From positions 11,598,931 to 11,662,930 of the forward strand of contig NC_135555.1 in assembly GCF_964340395.1 (NCBI RefSeq): a stretch of 64,000 bases of DNA, in the 5' to 3' direction. The position numbers and the translations under genes were made by a program. Each line of letters starts with the position of its first letter. Within the stretch, counting starts at the first letter, position 1. The notes below the pieces were generated by a model. It ran no database searches. It was not told the origin of the DNA and worked only from the letters and a program-made list of their open reading frames with translations. Below, piece after piece: positions 1 through 11,453 of this stretch. Source of the stretch: Glandiceps talaboti (taxonomy: Eukaryota; Hemichordata; Enteropneusta; Spengelidae).

Positions 1-75
1 TCAATCACAAAAACAAACAAACAAACAAACAAACAAACAAACAAACAAACAAACAAACAAACAAGCAAGCAAATA
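1..75. repeat. (AAAC)n microsatellite
   Basis: Perfect AAAC/CAAA repeats from about 9 to 62, then imperfect AAGC and AAAT units. Confidence 0.95.
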
Positions 76-447
76 AACAAGAAATAATTTCCAACATTTT
101 TATTGATATTATAACTTTATTATTGTATTTACAATGTTCAGCCATGGATGTATTAAGGGATACATCCATGGTTCAGCTTGTCCAGAATTTAAACCATGTT
201 TAGGATTAGTGTTTACAGCTGTTTAAACACATTGATATGCAAATAATATGCAAATGAAACCATCATCAGTGTTCATAACATTTTATCAGCTTGGAACAAT
301 ACTTCCCGGCTGGTAGACTTGCGATGATGATGGCACTCATTTCTGATATCTCACAGATCTCCCTTCCTAGGTGCCATGCCAAATTTCCTGTCAGAATCGG
401 GATCAATTAAAATCACGCTTGCTAGCATCACTAGTGTTGATCCTAGA

Positions 448-774
448 CTCTCTCACAGTCCTCGGACCTTCACATCACTAAAAGGGTTGTTTTGTATGTA
501 CTGATACTGGTATCTACTGCATAATTGCACGTGAATATCCGAGTACTGTGCACCTTCATCGACCACATAGGGAAAACCATTCATTAACGTGTAACTGCAA
601 AGCCCCGGGGCTTTGCGATAAATCGGGGCTTCGCGGTTACATGTCACTGAATGGTTAGCCCGATGAGGGCACACAGTACAAGGATATTTGCATACAATTA
701 TGCCATAGATATCAGTACATTCGAATTCATAACACCCTTTTAGCAATGCGAAGCTCCAAGGACTGTGAGAGAGT
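448..774. mobile_element. 327-bp fold-back (MITE-like) element
   Basis: The 18-bp ends AGACTCTCTCACAGTCCT (448-465) and its complement (757-774) are perfect inverted repeats. The inverted similarity continues through both arms (CTAAAAGGGT, TGTACTGATA, GCATAATTG, GTACTGTG, AACCATTCA, GCAAAGCCCC) to a centre near 607-612. The outer bases are consistent with a TA target duplication, and TTGATCCT occurs just outside both ends. A 97-codon open frame on the minus strand simply reads through the palindrome and is not treated as a gene. Confidence 0.85.
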
Positions 775-1369
775 CTATATTGATCCTGCCTCTACATGTG
801 CTAGAAGTGTCTTGAAATCAAATTTGCCGTTAAACAGCCATAAAAAGTCTTTGAAATACTGTATACATCCAGATTTTGTACTAAAAGTTGACAAAAGATC
901 TCTGGAATTTTAGTTGTTTATCCTTTCAAAATAAGATGATTACACAATTCAGCCTGCAGAGCAAGGCTGGACAATCAAAGTACCTGTATATTCATGATTC
1001 ATTTTACTGGTAGAGCGTCATTGATTAAAATCTGCCTGTGACATATACCATTGTACCTCTCCTAGGCTTATAGCTGCAATACTTGTAGCTTTTATTTTTA
1101 GTTCCCTGGAGTGACACTATTAGATAGGGTTCCATCTGTCCGTCACTTGCATCTATCCATCTGTAATACCACGGTATGATATTTTTCAGACATACAATAT
1201 CTAATTTCATTCAAACCTGGCACAAAGGTGACAATCATATGGTATATATGCACATCACTTTGTTTCTTTTATGACCTTGACTTTGACCTTCAGGGTCAAT
1301 TGTCAAAATTAAGCAATTTCTTGCATATCTTAGAAGATAAAATTAATAAGATCTATCCATATATTGTCA
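775..1369. other. Upstream/intronic spacer of gene A
   Basis: No gene is seen. Around 1195-1290 there is a remnant of a dispersed family (TTCAAACCTGGCACAAAG followed by GACCTTGACTTTGACCTT). Relatives of the first motif occur near 2380 and 13025, and of the GACCTTGACC motif near 6385, 6935 and 13235. Confidence 0.5.
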
Positions 1370-1530
1370 GTGGACCAATGGGATTCCCCCCCCCCCCCCC
1401 CCCACCATCCCCACAATTCAGGAATTTGATACTACTGGTCATGTGGTCGATAACTGTCCTTGGGCTACAGATTATAGATAGTAGTAGCCCACTGGGATTC
1501 CCAAAGGAAAAAAATATTAATTTCCAGCCA
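1370..1530. repeat. Degraded relative of the MITE at 2849
   Basis: AATTCAGGAATTTGATACTA, CTTGGGCTAC, AGTAGCCCACT and AATTTCCAGCC recur in the same order as in 2905-3122. The copy begins beside a poly-C run (1386-1403). Confidence 0.5.
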
Positions 1531-2848
1531 ACTGGAGTTGTACAGAACAAAATGGAGAAGTGCAGTGAGTGGGACATGCCACATTGTAGCATCTGTGTGA
1601 CATTGCGGGAGTTGCATCATATGAAACTTTGTATTTAAATGCAATGACATAACCACGTGACTCATTTCCTATTTGACTAGACCCATAGTAGACTCAAAGA
1701 TTTGTCATTGCTTCTCCTCATCGCGTCACGTGACAGGTATCCCCCTCCTCTAATCAATCAACTGCAAACCTATCAATTATAGAGATCGAAAGTCAAATAA
1801 TTAAACTCTCAAAAAATAAATACTCTGCAGTAATAAATACCCAACTTACAAAATGCCTATATTTTGTCATATTTCAGTGTAAGTTTTTATAATGCAATTA
1901 ATTTTTATTGAATTATTTTAAAGCACAACTGTTATATAATAATAGTTGGTTTTCCATTAGGACTGAGTTGAGAATCAATATAGTTACAAGGAAACAATAC
2001 ATATTACTAATTTCGTTTCATTCCTACTAAAGTAATAAGTATTATTAATCTACTGTATTGATTTTGTAGACTGAGAATCTTCCTCAATAAATAGAGAGTT
2101 CTGTTTTATTACCATAATTATTTATTTTTTAAAAAATGGTGATTTTAAAGTGTGAGTGAAAAAAACTAATTTGTATCAGGCGATGCCTATGTTCAAGTTT
2201 GTCATGTCTTTTGGTGATGAATCTTTCTGTGCTAATATATAAATATTGTGAATGGTAACACTTTCTTATATACTCAGAAATATTTTTCGCCCAAATATTT
2301 GTTATGTTTTAGGGTGAATTGTACTCTTCAGCAAGTGTCTGCATTGTCACATTCCTTACAACAAACATGCTTATTTTATTCAAACCTTGCACAAAGATAA
2401 AATAAGTCATAATAAATTTTTTTTTAAAGCGACTGTAATACTTTAATATCCAGTTTATTAAACTTAGTGTGAAAGGTCCAGTGTAACCACTCACTACTCT
2501 GCAATATTATAAGCCAAAGCAACCCCTGAATCAGTCAGGCTAAATTAAACTTTGATGAACGAAAGGGCTCGATTTGGTTTATTTACCATATTTTATGTCT
2601 CCTGTACTTTTAAGTTATTCACTTTCGTATAAACATTGGACGTCCACCGTAGAAAAGCAAGATGGTATTTACATAATAGAAATGGAGAATACAAGCACAG
2701 TAGACTTGATAATACATGGTATTGAATCATCGAAATAAGAGATCTTGAGATTTGATGCACATTAGTCTAGACTAGGGATACAAGTAATTGATAATTTAAT
2801 TCCCTTGATCAGATTAATTAATCATGATAAAAATGATGCTAATATATT
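1531..2848. other. AT-rich spacer, no gene seen
   Basis: No exon-like or RNA-like segment was recognised. It may be part of intron 1 of gene A. Confidence 0.5.
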
Positions 2849-3122
2849 ATCAAGGGCTGAAAATTAACGAGTCCTGTGTCCACAGATAGCCAATTCTTGT
2901 CATGGGGCTACCATGATTTGTAGCTGGTAGCCCACTCAGGCTGCAATGTAAATACCATTGATTATGTACAATGATACAAAGGATGGAAGATTTACGGAAA
3001 TGAAAGTATTTTAATAAAAACATATTTCCAATAAAGGAACTCTATTTTAAGTTCAGGAATATGGGACTATACTGGTCACCATCCTTGGGCTACCATAGGA
3101 AAAAGCTAATTTCAAGCCCTGT
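2849..3122. mobile_element. hAT-like MITE
   Basis: The ends CAAGGGCTGAAAATTAAC and GCTAATTTCAAGCCCTG are imperfect inverted repeats resembling the CAGGG start of hAT terminal repeats. Inside is an inverted pair of GGCTACCAT / ATGGTAGCC-type sequence. No clear 8-bp target duplication was found. Confidence 0.6.
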
Positions 3123-3287
3123 TATCTAAGTTCTTTTATCAAAGTACCAGGCAGGTATTCATATTTTGCATGAATGATAGTTACAGCATAAATTATAGTA
3201 TGGCTTCTGACAATTAATGTGTGTGTGTTAATTTGTTTTTATGTATACATACATTACATTTCTTTTCTCTTTTTTTTTTATTTCTAG

Positions 3288-3515
3288 CAAATGCACTGAT
3301 ATATACCTCTTTTTCTATGGGTGAAAACCTTGGTGTAAAACTCCATCTTTTCAGTAAAGATTCAAGTGTAAGGCAACCAAGTATACGGAGTGTAGATTTT
3401 CTAGCAGATGAAAATAATTCAGTACCATCTGAACTTGGGACTATTGAGGTTGGGTTACCTCCAGCAGACCTTTGTAAAGATAAGGTTTGTCCAGAAACAA
3501 GACTTCCAGATATTC
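3288..3515 (+). CDS. Gene A exon 2 (stem region)
   Basis: A long pyrimidine tract and TTTCTAG precede the exon; the donor is C|GTGAGT. It begins and ends in phase 1 (76 codons) and encodes a low-complexity stem ending in VCPETRLPDI, which holds the family's first conserved Cys. An upstream ATG at 3221 is in frame, and the pyrimidine tract then reads as a hydrophobic Leu/Phe run, so a start inside this extended exon is an alternative. The phase match to the paralogue favours splicing at 3288. Confidence 0.85.
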
Positions 3516-6500
3516 GTGAGTATTTACCTCGTGTATTCTCTTATTAATGTTTCCCACTCGATTTTCTACTTTGAATTTTAGAAATGAAAGTGTTGAACTC
3601 CAGAAGGTGCATACTACAACAGCCTCACCACAGCAGAAGGGTTTTAACACAACTAAACAATAGATCATTTAGTGTGTCAGGTTGGGCTGTACATGTGTGC
3701 ATGCATGTAATTGACATGTCAATCTGATTACAAAGTTGATAACAGTCTGTGTAGGGTCAGCTTTTTCTTTAATATGATCTTCTGACCTTTATTTTTGTGT
3801 AAATTGTCATTTGTATTGCATGTGTTTGTTTTTGTCCTGACAATAGACAGCGATCATGCAATAAAGTAGACAGTTTTAGCAATTATAAAAGTTTACAGGG
3901 TCAAATCATTAACTACTAGCTGACCTATTAATATATCAGTATGACTGTGTGTATATGTGGGTGTGTAAAAACAGAATCTACCAAGAATACTGGTATAAAA
4001 TAGTGTCCAGTAAATTTAAAGTTGACTAAAGTATGCATTCCAAACAAAAAATACTGGATTTACTTTCATATCTAATATGTCACATTTATCCTTGTAATGC
4101 ATTGTTCCTATACAGTGCTCAAAATATGAGTGAATAAACTCAATGTTCAAATCATTATATATTTCCCCATTTGTTGTAAATTAGCTTGCATGGGTATCCA
4201 TTACACAATGCTTGTCTTCAGTCAGCAAATGAAAATATGATTGACCTACCAGAGACATGTCATTTGATTTGAGGACAAGAAAGTGACAAAAATCCTATAT
4301 CAGTATATCAAGAATATTGTCTGTTTGAATGAAGCTAAATATTGAGAAATATTATATTTACACCTATGCAAGCTTAATCTATGAAAAACAGGGAAGAGTA
4401 TACTTTGAACTTTTTAAAGTCACATATTGACCACGTACGTACCACAGAGCAACTGACATAGAATGTATGATGTTGTGACATAGACGACAGGGTATAAATG
4501 GAATGAAACTAGCTTGCTTGCTAGCTTGTTGTGGTTTTATGACAAAACTCCATGACGTGGGAGTGTAAGTTTGGCATACTCGGGGCATTTGCAAGAGTGT
4601 TTGTAATGTTGTCTGTGGCTGTATGCTTCCACAAGTGTAGTGAATGAAAGTGCAGTAGACAACATCACAAACATGAGTGCAAATACAACATCACAAACAT
4701 GAGTGCAAATACACCCCAAGTATGCCACACTTGCACTCACGTGTCATGGCGTTCTGTTATTTATTACATTGTTTATCTAAAACAGCAAATTTCCATAAAT
4801 ATCATACTGTGCGATCACATGCTTTTGCATTTGGCAAACAATTGCATCCTCATTTGCATATCATTTTGATAGGGGGTATGCAGTAATGTTTTCGGTTTTG
4901 CACGGCAGTGCAAATATATTACCACTAGTGTGCACATGCACTGGTGCTAGTAACGTCTGGTAACATCTTATTGTTATTTTTTTCCCCCAGGAGGTCTGAT
5001 AGATGTTTGTTTGGATGAAACGAGTATCCAACAAGTGGAAAACTTTTTACTTCAAAACTCATCCAATACAGAAGAAATTAACAAAATTGCCTCAATTGCA
5101 AATGAGAAATTAAAACTTTTACAATACAGTAAATATTATGGTGAAGCATCACATGACATTGGCTTAAATTATACATTTGATAAGTATACATATCTACCTG
5201 GAGGACATTGGGTACCAACTGAATGTCAACCAAAATGGAAGGTATGTTCATTTTTACAATAGCAGATAAAGTACTAAGCTGTGCACGAACAAAAGTCAGA
5301 ATGGATATGTTTTGTTCCTCGAGTCTGTCTCTTGCAGAAAGTGATTCATATGCATTTTACATGTAAAACAATTGTTGCATATGTCTGTCTCTTGCAAAGG
5401 GTGATTTACATGTACGTAACATGCAAGACAGCAGGCGATCCCTATATAATTTTGACAACAAGACAAAAATGTAATGCCTAATATCAGGGATGATTGTATA
5501 CTATGTATGTGCTATACCATACATACATGTACATATGCAACAACTGTATTACGATGTATAGGAATTCACTCTGCAAAAGACAGGCACCAGCAACAATTGT
5601 AATGCTATGTATATAAATCACCCTGTGCCAATTATACGAACACACAACCAACAGCTGTATCCATACTGACGTTGGTCCTGCACAGCTTACTTTCTTCAGC
5701 AGTGTGTTTCTGTTACATGGAAATCATAGTCCTGAGTTCATTAAGAAATATTAGTATGGACCATGTTTTACAACATTCAATCATAATACCACTTTATAGT
5801 CTATAACCAGGATGACATAATTGAAGCAGGAGAGGCGTTAGTATTTTTCCATATTATTTATAGACTATTTTTATACCATAATGTTTGTAAAATGAATACT
5901 CACATGTACAAAGAACACAACAAACAAGCTATTCTTTCAACAAACATCAACATTATAATTGAGGTGTTTGATATTAAAGCAATACTGGATTGTTTTTGCC
6001 ATTGACCATCGTTTCACTCGCATGAATGAGAAGAGCGCTACCAACGGTTGAATATTAAGTGTGTTTTGTTTAGGGTTGTCACCCTATAATGCATGTTCTT
6101 CTATTTATAGTCTGGCAGGGAGGAGGGGTAACCTGAATTTGTTGTTTATACATTTTTCCTTTGCTATTTATTGTTGTCTTGAACATACACAGTCAGAATC
6201 TGTTGGGTGACATGTCACCCTTTTTGAGCATTTTTAAATATCAGCTATTCTTTCTTTGACCATGCTCTCCAGCTAGTTGAAAATAAACACACAATCTGGA
6301 TCGTATCCTAAAACAAATTGACGTGCATATGGCCTCTAACTGGGTTCTTATATACGTTAGGATAAAATATTTGACCTTAGAATGACCTTGACCTTGATCT
6401 CGATGCTACGTTTTAAAAAGAAGCTTCCGGCCATCAGATTTTTTCTCGAAATTCATTTTTTTAATTTTTGATAGTTTAGATGCAAATCACTTCTATTTCT

Positions 6501-8445
6501 TTTGTTTAGCCATAGATCTTGGAGTCCTGCCAAGATCTATGGTGCCACATTTCAAGCAAAACTTATTGAATAAGTTTATATATATATATAGATTTTTTTT
6601 AAACAAAAAGGGAGTTTTTTGAAAGTCTAGTAAAGATATGCATATAGTTCTATTAAAAAAATGTGTGGCAACCATCACTCCAGAGCGGTGCCAACCCTTC
6701 CAGCTCATGGACTCAATATGTAGGTCAAGGTCATGACAAGAAACATGCATTTTTTACATAGTACCAAAATATTCTATTCTGAACCAGCCAACAATAACTG
6801 ACCAATACTTTTGGCTCAAAACAAAATTATTTGCAAGAAATTTGAAAACAAAATATCAAAATTTGAAAATAGAAAATAATTTTGAAAAAAAAATCACAGG
6901 GAGTCTCTTTTTAAGATATTATGGTGAGGTCAAGGTCATACTTGGGTCAAATCATTTTATCCTAACATATATAAGAACCCATTTAGAGGGGTTATAGGCA
7001 ATCAATTTGCCCATAACTACATGTAAGTTTATTTTCAACATGTACAGTTTTGTGAAATTTTACATGGGGTATGGCCAAAAGAAAGAACTTTTAAAATGCT
7101 CAGGCATACAATAAAATAATTGTTTGGTTCCAGTTACCCAACCCCACCTAGGTTTTCACTGCCGACCCAAACTTTTTTTTACGTATTCTAGAAAAGAATA
7201 ATAAAATTGCAAAAATTATGAATTCTCACGAGAAATAGTGGATGCGGAAACTGACATCAACTTAAAGAGACAAAATAAAACTGTTCTTCCAATCTGTAAT
7301 GGCTGTACATCTGATGGGGAGAAATAAACAACACAGAGAGACCATTTTGAAAACAATGGAAAACCTGAACTAGACACACTCACACATGAAAAAAAATAGA
7401 ATAAAATAAAATAAAAATTCTACCTCCCCACCTATTCTAAAATTGAGTGTAATCGGAACCACACAACTTTTTTTATTAGGCCTCATGGATGACAATCAAG
7501 GTGTCACCCAACAGATTCTGATCATGTATGTCCCAGACAATAATGATCAAGAAAAGGAAAAAACTATAGACAACAAATATAGGTCCCGCTTAAAAACTGG
7601 ACTTATCTGCCAGACTATAAAGATGTATGTGAGAAAGTATTGATAGTGTTAAATTGTGCAATTCTGTGGATATTTCGACTACATATTGTAGTTATACCTG
7701 TTACATCAATAAAACAGAAATCTCTTTTTATGAAATTTATGTTAAGTTTAATAACAGTCACACACACTTTTTCAATACAGATTTACATTGAAAAGTTGAT
7801 GTGCGCGAAAAATGTACACAATTTGGAAGAGATTTTGTTACCTTTGCAGTGAATTCCACAAACACTTCTGCAAAGAAAAAAACAACCTATTCTTTATCCA
7901 TATATTTTTCTTGTGTGTTTGATTTTTAGGTTGCTATCATCATACCTTTTCGAGACAGAGAGGAACATTTACCAATTTTATTGAAACATTTGGTTCCAAT
8001 GTTGATGAGACAAAGATTAGAGTTTGCCTTTTTTGTAATAAACCAGGTAAGTTGAGGAAACACTCACTTCCAGGAATGCCTCACTGAGATTATTTTATAA
8101 CACTGCTGAAATACACAGTAAATTGTAATATTCTGGTGGATGAATACATTTATGGTTGTTTCTATGTGCATACCTATAAATATCGCCCTCTAGTGGTAGT
8201 CCATAAAACTTAACTTAACAATTTCTCAACTGTACAAGCTGCAGTGCAAATCAGCAATACTCAAAACAAGAATGTTGATTAATAACTAACAAATACATAC
8301 ATACACACATATGTAATATACACACACATACATACATACATGCATACACACACACACATACATATAGATATACTTGCGCACATACATACATACATACATA
8401 CATAGACACAAATACATACATATACATACATACATATATACATAC

Positions 8446-8484
<39 letters not shown>

Positions 8485-11453
8485 CATACTTACATACTTA
8501 CATAAATCAATCAATACTTGCCAGTGTTATTACTTTATTTAATTTTCACGAAAATTCTATTTCCTTTTTTCCCTTCAGTCAAATCAAGAGAGCTTCAACC
8601 GAGCAATGCTTTTTAATGTGGGCTTCTTAGAGTCTCTGAAGTTTTACCAATGGGACTGTTTTCTCTTCCATGATGTGGATCACATTCCAGAGAATGATAG
8701 GAATTATTACGGCTGTGAACTTATGCCCAGACATTTCGTGAGAGGACTAGACAAGTATGGATACAGGTCAGCAAATAAACCTCACAGTGTGTTAATTTGG
8801 TCATAAGATTTTAGATTTTGCCATTAGTAGTGTCTACACTACTATATGGCAGCGAGGACCCAAGGATTGAGCCATGCAAGTCAATTTTCATTATCTCAAT
8901 TAACTCACTAGTTTTAAAGTGTCAAACCCCAAGATAATATCTTGTGGGAAAAAATTGTATTGCTTTATAGCCTAATATATATTTTGCTGAGATGCCCATA
9001 TGCATATCATACCACCACCTAGTGCTCAGTTGTAACTATAGGATTTGTTATACTGAAGAGAATCACCACTCAAAACAGATTGTAAACACAAGCTAAAGAA
9101 AAAAAAAATTTAACTGCTTGGGCCTAATAACCTGCAAGTCATTTGATCTCCCAAGCTGATGAATGTTTTTGGTGATCTGGTCATACATATTATTTTCTAT
9201 ATTTAACATTATAAACAAAGTGGCAGGATATCATCAGAAGCTGACTGGAAAATATACTTTACCAAATTGCTATACAGCATATGACAGTGCACGGCACAAG
9301 CGCCCTCAGTGGCAAGAACATATAAATACTTTTCTTTCTTTTTATATCATCAAATTTACTTTAGTGTGTCTTGAAGGCCAGAATTTCATTTCTTTATCTT
9401 TCTCAGAGGTTTTCTTTCCGCAAGTGGAACATCTGGTATATTTGTAAAACTATGGGAATCAATATCAAAAATGAATTTGAAAAGTTGATACTTGCAGTCT
9501 CAACTATGGTAGTGAAATGTCTTGTGTGGATCAGCACCCTGACTACCATGGTAGCATAGTACACTGGCATGGCATCCATAGTGTTAACTAAAACACCTGT
9601 ATTCTCACCATTTCTTACCATTTAGGGTATATGTGTATTAAACCTGCAATTGTCACTCACTTTTCAGTCAGGTCATTCTTACCATGTATACAAACTAAAT
9701 TTATAAACATCTGTCACTTTTGTTTCAAGTCATTACAAGAGCTAGCTATTGCATAGGAAGGGCTTTCAATTGAAACATGATTTAGTACAACTTCAACTAG
9801 TAGAACTTCCGTCTGAATAGTTATTTTGTTGTCGATATTTGTCTGTGTACCTACTTCCATCAACTCCCAAGTTGATAGAATCCCTGGTAGATGAAGGCTG
9901 TAAAATACAAACAAAACATGCAAATTTTATATTATAAACTAATTGCCATGTGTGTACCTCTTCCATCAATCCCCAAGTTGACTCTACCATCCAGTAGATT
10001 AAGTCTGTAAGATAGAAAACAACACAGGTAAATATTTTATCATGTGACTTAAATTGCTATCCAAGCTACACTGCAAAGTTGATACCTCTACAGGCAAATT
10101 TGACTGGTTCACTACTTTTGGAAAACATTACCATTCAACCTCATCTTATGTATGTGGGTAACAAAGAATATTAAGAACAAATTGTAATCACCTAATGTGG
10201 AAATGAAACTGTTATTTTACACCACTGCTGTCATGAATGTGGCACACAGGGAAATCACTTCACTTGGGTGTTTTGGGTTGTATTAATACTTGGTACTGAC
10301 AGTAGGTCACAGGCTGGTAGAAATCCAATCTGATTAAAATCCAATGTAGTGAAGTTCAGACTCAGTGCAATTTCTTTATTTGGATCTTACATTTATTGTT
10401 GTTTGTTCTTTTTTGTTTTGTTTGTTTGTGTGTGTTCTCGGACTCAATCTCGTACTTACGAGTACCCAATGAGAATCCGTCTTACAATATAAAACTCAGT
10501 GCTTGAAACTGAACAAAGGAGAACCACCAAACAATAACAATAACATCGCTGTCTGCACTCTGTGTTTGTACTCTTTTCGAACAGAGTGCCTTGAAGTACT
10601 GTACCTGTATGTTTTGGCACATTACACATTTTCAGTCATTGAGCAAATTCACTCTGCTCTTGTTTGGCTCGAGAACACCTATGGTATTGTGTCAGATATA
10701 GGTATCTGGCACTCACAGAACAAAAACAAGAACACATGACATAAAAGAACTAAATAAAGAAATCTCACCGAGTTCACTTCATTGGATTTTAATAAAATTG
10801 ATAAAAAGCAAATGCAGCTGTTCAGGTCCAATGAACTTAATCTCCGAGGCATCAAGTTGACAACTATACATGTATGTATTACCTATCAATAAAAAAATTA
10901 TTACCCAAGATTTATTATACTCTTTGTAGGTTGCCATACAATGAATTCTTTGGAGGAGTTAGTGGCCTTACAAGACAACATATGCAACTCATTAATGGTT
11001 TTTCAAATAGTTTCTGGGGCTGGGGTGGAGAAGATGATGACCTATGGAACAGAGTATCTTTCTCTGGTTACACTGTATCTAGACCTATGGGTAATGTTGG
11101 CTACTACAAATCAATACAACATCACCATAAAGGGACACGCATGAATCTTGGCAGGTATGTTACCATGGTAATTGTTCAATATAATGATATTTTAATCAGA
11201 TATGAATCTTGGACACTGATAAGTGCCATGCAAGGCTTTTGTCTTTCTTAGTTATTTGCAGAATTCAACTGACATGAAATATATATATCTACTTGTAATT
11301 TGTAGGTTTCGATTGTTGTGGAAATCCAAAGAACGGAACGCATTTGATGGTCTCAGCAACTGTGACTACGGATTACCAAAAGTTGAAATACATCCACTTT
11401 ATTTCAATATTTCCGTGGACATACATGCTGTTGAGGTAGAAGTGCCCGAGTAG
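3288..11453 (+). CDS. Beta-1,4-galactosyltransferase-like gene A (six exons, first exon missing)
   Basis: Coding exons are 3288-3515, 4991-5241, 7930-8046, 8579-8766, 10930-11154 and 11306-11453 (stop TAG), all bounded by AG and GT, with phases 1,1,0,0,2,2. The spliced product carries the ordered beta4GalT family marks: VCPETRLPDIRG, a Cys before KWKVAIIIPFRDREEHL, FNRAMLFNVGF, the metal-binding DVD in FHDVDHIPENDRNYYGC, FGGVSGLT, and the acceptor/catalytic block WGWGGEDDD. Known family role: a Golgi type II enzyme that moves Gal (or GalNAc in some invertebrate members) from UDP-sugar to terminal GlcNAc with Mn2+. The first visible exon starts in phase 1, as does exon 2 of the paralogue at 55895, so an exon encoding the start Met and signal anchor is expected upstream of the window. 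With a 97-base first exon the product would be 417 residues. Oddities: Phe at the bovine Tyr289 position and Ser at the Met344 position. Family assignment is very sure; the exact donor is not. Confidence 0.93.
3516..4990 (+). other. Gene A intron 2
   Basis: GTGAGT to CCCCCAG. It contains a 28-bp-period tandem duplication at about 4658-4712 (CATCACAAACATGAGTGC twice). Nothing else was recognised. Confidence 0.8.
4991..5241 (+). CDS. Gene A exon 3
   Basis: The acceptor is TTTCCCCCAG and the donor AAG|GTATGT; phase 1 in, phase 0 out. It encodes RGLIDVCLD, an amphipathic helical stretch, GLNYTFDKYTYLPGG with a potential N-glycosylation site (NYT), and PTECQPKWK. The Cys in PTEC is the likely partner of the Cys in VCPE of the previous exon, as in the known beta4GalT disulfide. 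Confidence 0.92.
6102..7622. mobile_element. Large degenerate fold-back element with internal insertion (gene A intron 3)
   Basis: Outer arms: TTTATAGTCTGGCAG, TTTGTTGT, CAGAATCTGTTGGGTGACA on the left (6103-6215) are mirrored at 7500-7622. Inner arms: GTTGAAAATAAAC, TGGGTTCTTATATA and TTAGGATAAAAT at 6275-6370 are mirrored at 6955-7040. In the right arm the mirror is broken between about 7106 and 7486 by a dispersed repeat also present at 38270. A separate 13-bp perfect hairpin (CCATAGATCTTGG) sits at 6510-6543. Confidence 0.75.
7106..7486 (+). repeat. Dispersed repeat, copy 1 (with short conserved frame)
   Basis: It matches 38270-38640 over CACCTAGGTTTTCACTGCCGACC, AGAAATAGTGGATGC, CTGACATCAACTTAAA, GTTCTTCCAATCTGTAA and TCTAAAATTGAG in the same order. 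The frame ending at the TAA at 7326-7328 reads REIVDAETDINLKRQ, then TVLPICNGCTSD. Gene identity not recognised. Confidence 0.75.
7930..8046 (+). CDS. Gene A exon 4 (nucleotide-sugar fold start)
   Basis: An exact 39-codon phase-0 exon between TTTTTAG and CAG|GTAAGT. It encodes VAIIIPFRDREEHLP and ends in FVINQ, the first beta strand and FR(N/D)R motif of the family's UDP-sugar-binding domain. The paralogous exon at 57349-57465 has the same length. Confidence 0.95.
8285..8505. repeat. (CATA)n/(CA)n microsatellite in gene A intron 4
   Basis: Imperfect ATAC, ACAC and TTAC repeats. Long Tyr/Val/Cys/Met frames here are microsatellite artefacts. Confidence 0.95.
8579..8766 (+). CDS. Gene A exon 5 (FNRA and DVD motifs)
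   Basis: The acceptor is CCCTTCAG and the donor AG|GTCAGC; phase 0 in, phase 2 out. It encodes ESFNRAMLFNVGF and WDCFLFHDVDHIPENDRNYYGC-like sequence (metal-binding DVD flanked by the conserved disulfide Cys pair), then HFVRGLDKYGY. Confidence 0.95.
8767..10329 (+). other. Gene A intron 5, first part
   Basis: No gene. A degenerate direct repeat of about 107-bp period lies at 9844-10045 (TGTGTACCT, TTCCATCAA, CCCAAGTTGA, then CTGTAA.ATA in both units). Confidence 0.55.
10331..10793. mobile_element. Fold-back element in gene A intron 5
   Basis: The end motif TTAAAATCCAATGTAGTGAA on the left is mirrored by TTCACTTCATTGGATTTTAA on the right. Internal TTTCTTTATTTGG and TGTTCTT are also mirrored. 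The arms are roughly 70-100 bp. Confidence 0.65.
10930..11154 (+). CDS. Gene A exon 6 (catalytic block)
   Basis: Phase 2 in and out (225 bases), with acceptor TTTGTAG and donor AG|GTATGT. It encodes LPYNEFFGGVSGLT, NGFSNSFWGWGGEDDD (equivalents of bovine Trp314, Glu317 and Asp318) and NVGYYKSIQHH. The residue before FGGVS is Phe where bovine beta4GalT-1 has Tyr289. The residue three before the ligand His is Ser where the bovine enzyme has Met344. Confidence 0.95.
11306..11453 (+). CDS. Gene A terminal exon
   Basis: The acceptor TTTGTAG continues the split Arg codon into FRLLWKSKERNAFDGL and then HPLYFNISVDI, the usual C-terminal beta4GalT pattern of a DGL(N/S) segment followed by a Y..I.VDI strand. 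The stop TAG is at 11451-11453. ATTAAA at 11459 is too close to the stop to be a convincing poly(A) signal. Confidence 0.93.

Noticed and set aside
453-746. 97-codon open frame on the minus strand
   Set aside because: It lies wholly within the 448-774 fold-back element and reads through its palindrome; no domain and no splice context.
1228-1638. 136-codon frame with a proline run
   Set aside because: It spans a poly-C tract and a MITE relative; no family resemblance.
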